From an uncultured Moraxella sp. (GTDB lineage Bacteria > Pseudomonadota > Gammaproteobacteria > Pseudomonadales > Moraxellaceae): a stretch of 30,166 bases of DNA. Numbering within the stretch: the first letter of the stretch is position 1; the number at the start of each line of letters is the position of its first letter. Below, one piece after another: positions 25,138 through 30,166 of this stretch. The stretch spans positions 1 through 30,166 of the forward strand of contig CALTTE010000011.1 of the NCBI GenBank assembly GCA_943908405.1, written 5' to 3'. The position numbers and the translations under genes are program-made. Under the pieces are notes generated by a model, which ran no database searches, was not told the DNA's origin, and worked only from the letters and a program-made list of their open reading frames with translations.

Positions 25138-26532
25138 TTAATCAAAAATCTTACCCTTATTCATAATGCCATTGGGGTCAAATACGGCTTTTATTGCTTT
25201 CATATAATCAATCTCTACTTGACTGCGGGTGTAAGCCAAATACGGCTTTTTGGTCATACCGACACCGTGTTCTGCTGACACCGAGCCGCCGTATTTTTGC
25301 ACCGTTTCAAAAACAGCCGTGTTGACTGTTTGGCAAATGGCAAAAAATTCATCCTTACTTAAATGCTCGGGTTTTAAAATATTCAAATGCAAATTACCAT
25401 CGCCAATATGTCCATACCAACACACATCAAAATCAGGGTAATTATCCGCTACAATCGCATCAATATCGGCAATAAAGTTAGGCACTCGCCCAATCAAAAC
25501 CGAAATGTCATTTTTATAAGGGGTAAAGACCGAGATGGTCTCCGCAATACTCTCACGCAGCAGCCACAGCTCTTGGGCTTGGGCAAGCGATTGGCTCATC
25601 ACCGCATCAGCAATCAGCCCCTCCTCAAAGCACGCCTCAAAAATTGCCAATGCCGTCTCCATCACTGCCTCATCGCTTGCCTCAAATTCCAACAGGGCAT
25701 AAAAGCGAGTTTGGGTATCAAAAGGGGCTTTGGCGTGTCCTGCTGCCAAGACTTTACTCAATGCCGTTCGGTCAAAAAATTCAAAAGCGGTGAGCGTAAT
25801 TTTTTGACTAAATCGCTCAAGCAAGGTCATCACATTGGCAAAATCATCAGTCCCAAACAACATCACAGTCAGATTATTGGGCGGACGTTGCAATTTAATA
25901 TAAGCTTCGGTTACCACCCCAAGCGTGCCTTCTGCCCCAATAAACAAATGGCGAAAATCATAGCCTGTGGCGTTTTTGGTCATACCGTTATTTAAATGCA
26001 AAATATCGCCCCTGCCCGTTACCACGGTCAAGCCTTGCACCCAGTTGCGGGTCATACCATAGCGAATAACCTTAATCCCACCTGCATTGGTGCCGATATT
26101 ACCGCCAATTTGGCTTGAGCCACTGGAAGCAAAATCCACAGGATAATAAAGCCCAACGCTTTCGGCATAGTCTTGCAAGGCTTTGGTTATCATACCTGCT
26201 TGGACTTTTACCATCGCATCTTCTGGATAAAATTCAATCACGGCGTTCATCTTATCAAGGCTTAACACCAGCTCGCCATTGGCGGCCACCGCCCCTGCGG
26301 ATAGCCCTGTACGCCCGCCACTTGGCACAATGCCAACGTTTAATTCGTTGCACAACTGCACCACTTGCTGGACTTGCTCGGTACTTTTGGGAAACACAAT
26401 CACACAAGGGTTGGGGTCAAAATGACGTGTCCAATCACAGCCCCAATGGGCAAGACTGTCATCATCGCTTTTAATTTGGTTGGGTTCAAGAATGGCGTTG
26501 AGCCGATTAAGCAATATATCATTCGCTTGCAT
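25138..26532 (-). CDS. D-2-hydroxyglutarate dehydrogenase (FAD-linked, GlcD/D2HGDH family)
   Basis: Oxidises D-2-hydroxyglutarate to 2-oxoglutarate and passes electrons on, probably through an electron-transfer flavoprotein. The 464 residues resemble Pseudomonas D2HGDH across their length. The FAD-binding domain has PSGGRTGLSAGA at 70-81 and VDFASSGSSQIGGNIGTNAGG at 132-152. The FAD-oxidase C domain has the metal-site motif HIGDGNLHLN (His375, His382) and SAEHGVG (Glu421, His422). I chose the ATG at 26532 because AAGGAG lies 6 bases upstream; the frame is open 16 codons further without support. Glycolate or D-lactate dehydrogenases share the fold, but similarity and neighbours (hglS, serA) favour D-2-hydroxyglutarate. 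It is about 180 bp after hglS on the same strand. Confidence 0.87.
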   Translation of the reverse strand: MQANDILLNRLNAILEPNQIKSDDDSLAHWGCDWTRHFDPNPCVIVFPKSTEQVQQVVQLCNELNVGIVPSGGRTGLSAGAVAANGELVLSLDKMNAVIEFYPEDAMVKVQAGMITKALQDYAESVGLYYPVDFASSGSSQIGGNIGTNAGGIKVIRYGMTRNWVQGLTVVTGRGDILHLNNGMTKNATGYDFRHLFIGAEGTLGVVTEAYIKLQRPPNNLTVMLFGTDDFANVMTLLERFSQKITLTAFEFFDRTALSKVLAAGHAKAPFDTQTRFYALLEFEASDEAVMETALAIFEACFEEGLIADAVMSQSLAQAQELWLLRESIAETISVFTPYKNDISVLIGRVPNFIADIDAIVADNYPDFDVCWYGHIGDGNLHLNILKPEHLSKDEFFAICQTVNTAVFETVQKYGGSVSAEHGVGMTKKPYLAYTRSQVEIDYMKAIKAVFDPNGIMNKGKIFD

Positions 26533-26661
26533 TTTTTCTCCTTGTTTAATAAACATCGTTAAAATAGCAACTAAAAACACCTAACCAAAAGCACAATGAT
26601 ATTTTGGCATTGATTTTGGCGTTGGTCTTTTAAGTCCATCGCTATGTTGGCGGTGCTATAT

Positions 26662-26693
26662 TAAGTATCGTAACCCAACGATTACGATACTTA
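26662..26693. promoter_or_regulatory. Perfect 12-bp inverted repeat between hglS and the D-2-hydroxyglutarate dehydrogenase gene
   Basis: TAAGTATCGTAA (26662-26673) and TTACGATACTTA (26682-26693) form a perfect 12-bp palindrome with an 8-base centre, 21 bp past the hglS stop. No T tract follows on either strand, so it is not a standard terminator. It may be a regulator binding site, a partial terminator or an RNA-processing hairpin. Confidence 0.7.
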
Positions 26694-26714
26694 CATTTAG
26701 CTAGCCAATATCAA

Positions 26715-28082
26715 TTAGCCAGTCAAACACGCCGCCAGCGATTTGTCCATCATCGCTTGATACAAGCTACATTCATCATATACCGTCGCCCCAAGGGCAG
26801 TTTCAAAGGCTTGCTTGTCAGACAAACCCGCCGTGTTGTCCTCTTTGGCATTATCGCCCAAATTGGACTGAAAAATCCCCGCTGCCGACACCGGCAAAAA
26901 ATCTTCATAAACAATTGGCTCTATCGCCAACACACCATCGGCAACCAAGGCTTTGGCATCGTCTTGGGTTGCCGTTTTTAGCCGTTCATCGTCTTTATTG
27001 ACCCGATAAAAAAAGTACGCCAAATCCTGCTCATACAAAGCATTATAATCATCAGGAAAATCAGCAAAGGTATCACTAAGCACCTGATAATAGCCTGCTG
27101 GGTCTTTTTCTGGTGTGCCTGCTTGGGTGCGAGCTTTGGTCAATAGCTCATCATAAAGCTGTCTGCCTTTTTTGGTTAAGGCTATCCCACGCTGTTCAAT
27201 CTCACCAAAACGGGCGGTATGACTACCTGACTCGCCTGCTCCTTCGGCAAACACAATCGGTTCTTTTAAGGCTTTAAAGCTTGTTTGACGCAATAAAATT
27301 GGGCAGTTGCGTTTGGGTGGACCCTCAATAATTTCTTTGGCAGGAATGCCTTGTTCTATCATCATCGCTTGGGCTTTGTCAATGTCTAGCGTGCGTGGGG
27401 TTAGATGATTGATGTGTGGTCCTTGAAAACCAACAATGTCAGCAATCAAGCGGTGCTCATCGCTTAGCTTGTCATACAAGGCTTTGTCAATCGGGGACGT
27501 TTTGTGCCACTGAAACACCTTGGTGGCTTCTTTAACAAAGCTGTCGGCATCGCTTTGATTTAATCCGCCTTGTTGCTCATATTTTTTTACCAAGTTTAAG
27601 AGTGTATCGCTAAAAATCTGCCGCTGTTCTAGCACTTCTTGGGCTTTTGCACGCAAGGCGTCATCTTTAATCAGTTCAAGTCTTAATAGCGAGCAAAAAA
27701 TCCGAAATGGGCTTTGGCTTAACGCATCAGCATCTTTGGCACGAAAGGCGGTAGAATGCACAGGCACGCCCGCTCCTGCCAAATCATAGTAACCAACAGG
27801 GTACATCCCCATCACCGCCAAGACTTGTCGCATCGTGGCAAGCTCGCTTGGTAGCCCCAAACGAATTGCTCCGTGGCGTTCCAAATCAATCCGCAACAGC
27901 TCGCCTGTGCTAGCAAGCTGTTGCTTTAGGGTGGGGTTATTATCAAGCGTTTGGGCGTTGACCTTTGCCACCAGATCCATCAAATCCTTATAAAGGGGCA
28001 CTTCTTGTTGATACATTGCCGACATCGCTTGAGAAAACTTGTGGCGAATGTGATCACTTTTTACAAAATGGGTATTATCCAT
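26715..28082 (-). CDS. hglS: 2-oxoadipate dioxygenase/decarboxylase (HglS/YdcJ, DUF1338)
   Basis: A non-heme Fe(II) enzyme that turns 2-oxoadipate plus O2 into D-2-hydroxyglutarate and CO2, known from D-lysine catabolism in Pseudomonas putida. The 455 residues resemble E. coli YdcJ throughout (FSQAMSAMYQQEVP, MGMYPVGYYDL, GVPVHSTAFR, YEDFLPVSAAGIFQSNLG). With the start at 28082 the metal ligands fall at His70 (RHGAIR), His226 (HINHLTPR) and Glu294 (RFGEIEQRG), with Arg74 four residues after His70. As I recall the Pseudomonas enzyme, these are the same positions. AAGGA lies 8 bases before this ATG; ten further codons upstream are open but unsupported. It is divergent from serA and upstream of the D-2-hydroxyglutarate dehydrogenase gene on the same strand. 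Confidence 0.92.
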   Translation of the reverse strand: MDNTHFVKSDHIRHKFSQAMSAMYQQEVPLYKDLMDLVAKVNAQTLDNNPTLKQQLASTGELLRIDLERHGAIRLGLPSELATMRQVLAVMGMYPVGYYDLAGAGVPVHSTAFRAKDADALSQSPFRIFCSLLRLELIKDDALRAKAQEVLEQRQIFSDTLLNLVKKYEQQGGLNQSDADSFVKEATKVFQWHKTSPIDKALYDKLSDEHRLIADIVGFQGPHINHLTPRTLDIDKAQAMMIEQGIPAKEIIEGPPKRNCPILLRQTSFKALKEPIVFAEGAGESGSHTARFGEIEQRGIALTKKGRQLYDELLTKARTQAGTPEKDPAGYYQVLSDTFADFPDDYNALYEQDLAYFFYRVNKDDERLKTATQDDAKALVADGVLAIEPIVYEDFLPVSAAGIFQSNLGDNAKEDNTAGLSDKQAFETALGATVYDECSLYQAMMDKSLAACLTG

Positions 28083-28459
28083 AACTAATCCTTTTAATAA
28101 ACAAATGGGCAATTTTTGTAAGATGATATGCTTAGCACAAGCAAAAATCTATTTGCAATATTACCGTTATCATTGTAAGCTAAAGCCACTTTATTGGCAA
28201 CATGTTTTACTTAAACCGATGATTGGTAATTTTTAAAGTTAGTAGTTTTTAAAACAGTGGCAGATAACCACCACTTAGCGACATTTAGTTGTTTATTCAG
28301 CTATATACATTAGCTTGGTAGGTTATCAAGGCTTATTAACTATTGATATACAAATATCCTTTGTTACGCCACTACTATCAAACTTTAAACCATTGCCCCC
28401 ACTGATGATGGTAAAATTTGTAGCATTACCAAACCGACTATCTATTTTGAGAACAACTT
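28083..28459. other. Divergent intergenic region hglS / serA
   Basis: A 377-bp AT-rich gap that must hold promoters for both directions. I see no -35/-10 pair that I trust. A small inverted repeat (AGTGG ... CCACT, about 28256-28275) lies near the middle. No small ORF or RNA gene is supported. Confidence 0.4.
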
Positions 28460-29689
28460 ATGGCTCATTTATCCTACAACAAAGACAAAATCCGCTTTTT
28501 GCTACTAGAGGGTTTACACGACAATGCCGTTAAGCTACTCAATAACGCAGGTTATACCAACATTGAATACATCAGCACCGCCCTAAAAAAAGACGAATTG
28601 ATTGACAAAATCAAAACCGCCCATTTTATTGGCATTCGCTCACGCACGCAATTAACCGCCGACGTTTTGGCTTATGCTCATAAACTCATCGGCATTGGCT
28701 GTTTTTGTATTGGCACCAACCAAGTGGATTTGGCAACAGCACGCACGCTGGGTATTCCTGTATTTAACGCCCCTTATGCCAATACCCGCTCGGTGGCGGA
28801 GCTGGTGCTTGGACAAACGATTATGCTAATGCGGGGCATTCCAGAAAAAAACACCCTTGTGCATCGGGGCATTTGGCAAAAATCCGCCAAAAATAGCGTA
28901 GAAGTGCGTGGCAAAATCTTAGGGATTATCGGTTATGGCTCTATTGGCTCACAGCTTTCGGTGCTGGCAGAAGGACTTGGAATGCAGGTCATTTATCACG
29001 ATGTGGTTAATAAACTCCCCCTTGGTAATGCTCGCCAAGTTGCCGATTTGGACGAGTTGTTGGCAACTGCTGACGTGGTAAGCCTACACGTGCCTGATTT
29101 GCCCAGCACCAGGCAAATGATTGGCAACAATGAGATTGCCAAAATGAAACAAGGGGCATATTTGATTAACGCCGCTCGGGGCAAATGCGTGGATATTGAG
29201 GCGTTAAGCGACGCCTTAAGCACAGGGCAACTTTTGGGGGCGGCGATTGATGTTTTTCCAAGCGAACCCAAATCTGCCGATGAAACCTTTGTCTCGCCAC
29301 TGTGCCAATTTGATAACGTGATTTTAACCCCCCATATCGGCGGTTCAACCCAAGAAGCCCAAGCCAATATCGGCATTGAGGTGGCAGAAAAATTAGTCCG
29401 CTATTCTGATTTTGGCGACACCCTAAGTGCAGTCAATTTCCCCCACATCGCCCTACCCCACAAAGACGGCACCCACCGCCTATTACACATTCACCAAAAC
29501 GTGGCAGGGGTACTCTCCAAGGTCAATCAACTGTTTGCTAATGACAATATTAATATTGTCGCCCAAAGTCTGATGACCGAGGACAGTGTGGGCTATCTGG
29601 TGATGGACGTGGGCGATGGCGATTCTGCCAAGGCATTGGACACCCTAAAAACAATGCCAGAGACCATTAAAGTGCGGGTGTTGTTTTAA
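28460..29689 (+). CDS. serA: D-3-phosphoglycerate dehydrogenase with ACT domain
   Basis: Oxidises 3-phosphoglycerate to 3-phosphohydroxypyruvate with NAD+, the first step of serine synthesis. The 409 residues match the E. coli type. The NAD-binding loop is GYGSIG at 158-163; catalytic residues are Arg240 (NAARG), Glu269 (PSEP) and His292 (TPHIGGST). A C-terminal ACT domain (about 337-409) implies L-serine feedback. SerA of this type can also reduce 2-oxoglutarate to D-2-hydroxyglutarate, which helps pull the unfavourable main reaction; the neighbouring genes for D-2-hydroxyglutarate formation and oxidation fit that link. The ribosome site before ATG 28460 is weak (GAGA). Confidence 0.96.
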   Translation: MAHLSYNKDKIRFLLLEGLHDNAVKLLNNAGYTNIEYISTALKKDELIDKIKTAHFIGIRSRTQLTADVLAYAHKLIGIGCFCIGTNQVDLATARTLGIPVFNAPYANTRSVAELVLGQTIMLMRGIPEKNTLVHRGIWQKSAKNSVEVRGKILGIIGYGSIGSQLSVLAEGLGMQVIYHDVVNKLPLGNARQVADLDELLATADVVSLHVPDLPSTRQMIGNNEIAKMKQGAYLINAARGKCVDIEALSDALSTGQLLGAAIDVFPSEPKSADETFVSPLCQFDNVILTPHIGGSTQEAQANIGIEVAEKLVRYSDFGDTLSAVNFPHIALPHKDGTHRLLHIHQNVAGVLSKVNQLFANDNINIVAQSLMTEDSVGYLVMDVGDGDSAKALDTLKTMPETIKVRVLF

Positions 29690-29790
29690 TATCGCCGATG
29701 TTACTATAATCACTCCCAACCAATCGCCATATTTTATTATCATCGATGATATATATTCCTTTAACCAGTTTAAAATAACACGGTTAGCAA

Positions 29791-30166
29791 ATGAACATCT
29801 TTAAAAAACTTATCACCCTTACCCTTTTGTCATTATCATTACTATCTTGTGATGATAAAAGCAAATCTATGCCAAAAAAACAAGAAGAGGTCTATGATTT
29901 TCGCAATGAAAAATATCAAGATTTTTATTCTAAATTTGCAAGAGAAGTGGACAGAAGAAGCGACTTAAATGCTCATGTAACAAATTTTGGTTTTGAAAAA
30001 CATTTTGACAAAGCGTACATCAAAGCAGTGCTTGGGCTGGATGTTGAAGAAGATTTTTATTTTAAATTGCATGTCGATAGAATAGATCCAATAAAAAACA
30101 AAGAATATAATTTAGGTGGTGGAGATTTTTTTTCTAAACCAGAAGATGTCATAAATCGTTATGATG
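29791..30166 (+). CDS. AT-rich lipoprotein gene, cut by the window end
   Basis: The frame is open from ATG 29791 to the last base (125 codons so far) with no stop. A lipoprotein signal peptide (MNIFKKLITLTLLSLSLLSC; lipobox LLSC, Cys20) is followed by a charged region rich in Lys, Asp, Phe and Tyr (DDKSKSMPKKQEEVYDFRNE). Two Asp follow the Cys; by the E. coli rule Asp at +2 favours retention in the inner membrane. The codon use is clearly more A/T-rich than serA and the other housekeeping genes, which may mean recent acquisition. I do not recognise the family. Confidence 0.75.
   Translation, partial: MNIFKKLITLTLLSLSLLSCDDKSKSMPKKQEEVYDFRNEKYQDFYSKFAREVDRRSDLNAHVTNFGFEKHFDKAYIKAVLGLDVEEDFYFKLHVDRIDPIKNKEYNLGGGDFFSKPEDVINRYD

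Noticed and set aside
25387..25995. A 202-codon open frame on the plus strand
   Set aside because: It is antisense to the D-2-hydroxyglutarate dehydrogenase gene, has no ribosome site and no recognisable protein features.
28315..28533. A 72-codon frame overlapping the serA start
   Set aside because: It overlaps serA in another frame, lacks a ribosome site, and lies mostly in the promoter gap.
28996..29376. A 126-codon open frame on the minus strand
   Set aside because: It is antisense to the conserved core of serA and looks like a composition shadow.

Overview
The window looks like a chromosomal segment of a Moraxella-type gammaproteobacterium (family Moraxellaceae). The evidence is the low-to-medium GC, the strong preference for A/T-rich codons, a monomeric NADP-isocitrate dehydrogenase, a metX-metW pair, paired 408-residue porins, and a serA / D-2-hydroxyglutarate dehydrogenase neighbourhood of the Pseudomonas/Acinetobacter kind. 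The genus call rests on recognising protein families by eye; no database search was run. There is no rRNA, tRNA, CRISPR array, prophage or insertion sequence that I can support.

Layout. Positions 1-57 hold a perfect 7-bp tandem repeat (8 copies, running off the left edge). 167-2942 (minus) is the acetate operon ackA-pta, with an unusually short Pta. 3353-7674 (plus) holds two META-domain lipoproteins, the monomeric isocitrate dehydrogenase, and a DUF305 lipoprotein with two internal repeats. 7769-15126 (minus) holds a YagU-family membrane protein, a large exported prolyl-oligopeptidase, two tandem homologous porins, and an Ala-rich membrane protein of unknown function. 15589-18609 (plus) is polA with a long N-terminal extension. 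18814-20356 (minus) is a DUF4298-like protein and ferrochelatase. 20633-24717 (plus) holds an unrecognised lipoprotein, metX, metW and a periplasmic Sel1-repeat protein. 25138-28082 (minus) holds D-2-hydroxyglutarate dehydrogenase and the 2-oxoadipate dioxygenase/decarboxylase HglS (YdcJ, DUF1338). serA diverges from them at 28460. An AT-rich lipoprotein gene starts at 29791 and is cut by the window end.

How genes work together. AckA and Pta interconvert acetate, acetyl phosphate and acetyl-CoA. MetX and MetW act in the homoserine acylation step of methionine synthesis. The most coherent group is at the right end. SerA makes 3-phosphohydroxypyruvate and in related bacteria also reduces 2-oxoglutarate to D-2-hydroxyglutarate. 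HglS makes D-2-hydroxyglutarate from 2-oxoadipate. The FAD enzyme oxidises D-2-hydroxyglutarate back to 2-oxoglutarate. Two producers and the consumer of one metabolite therefore sit side by side.

A second theme is structural. Many intergenic regions carry their own degenerate short tandem repeats (unit about 10-20 bp), each with a different unit. Several genes carry in-frame versions (15-bp, 30-bp and 291-bp-spaced copies), which suggests frequent local slippage or duplication in this genome.
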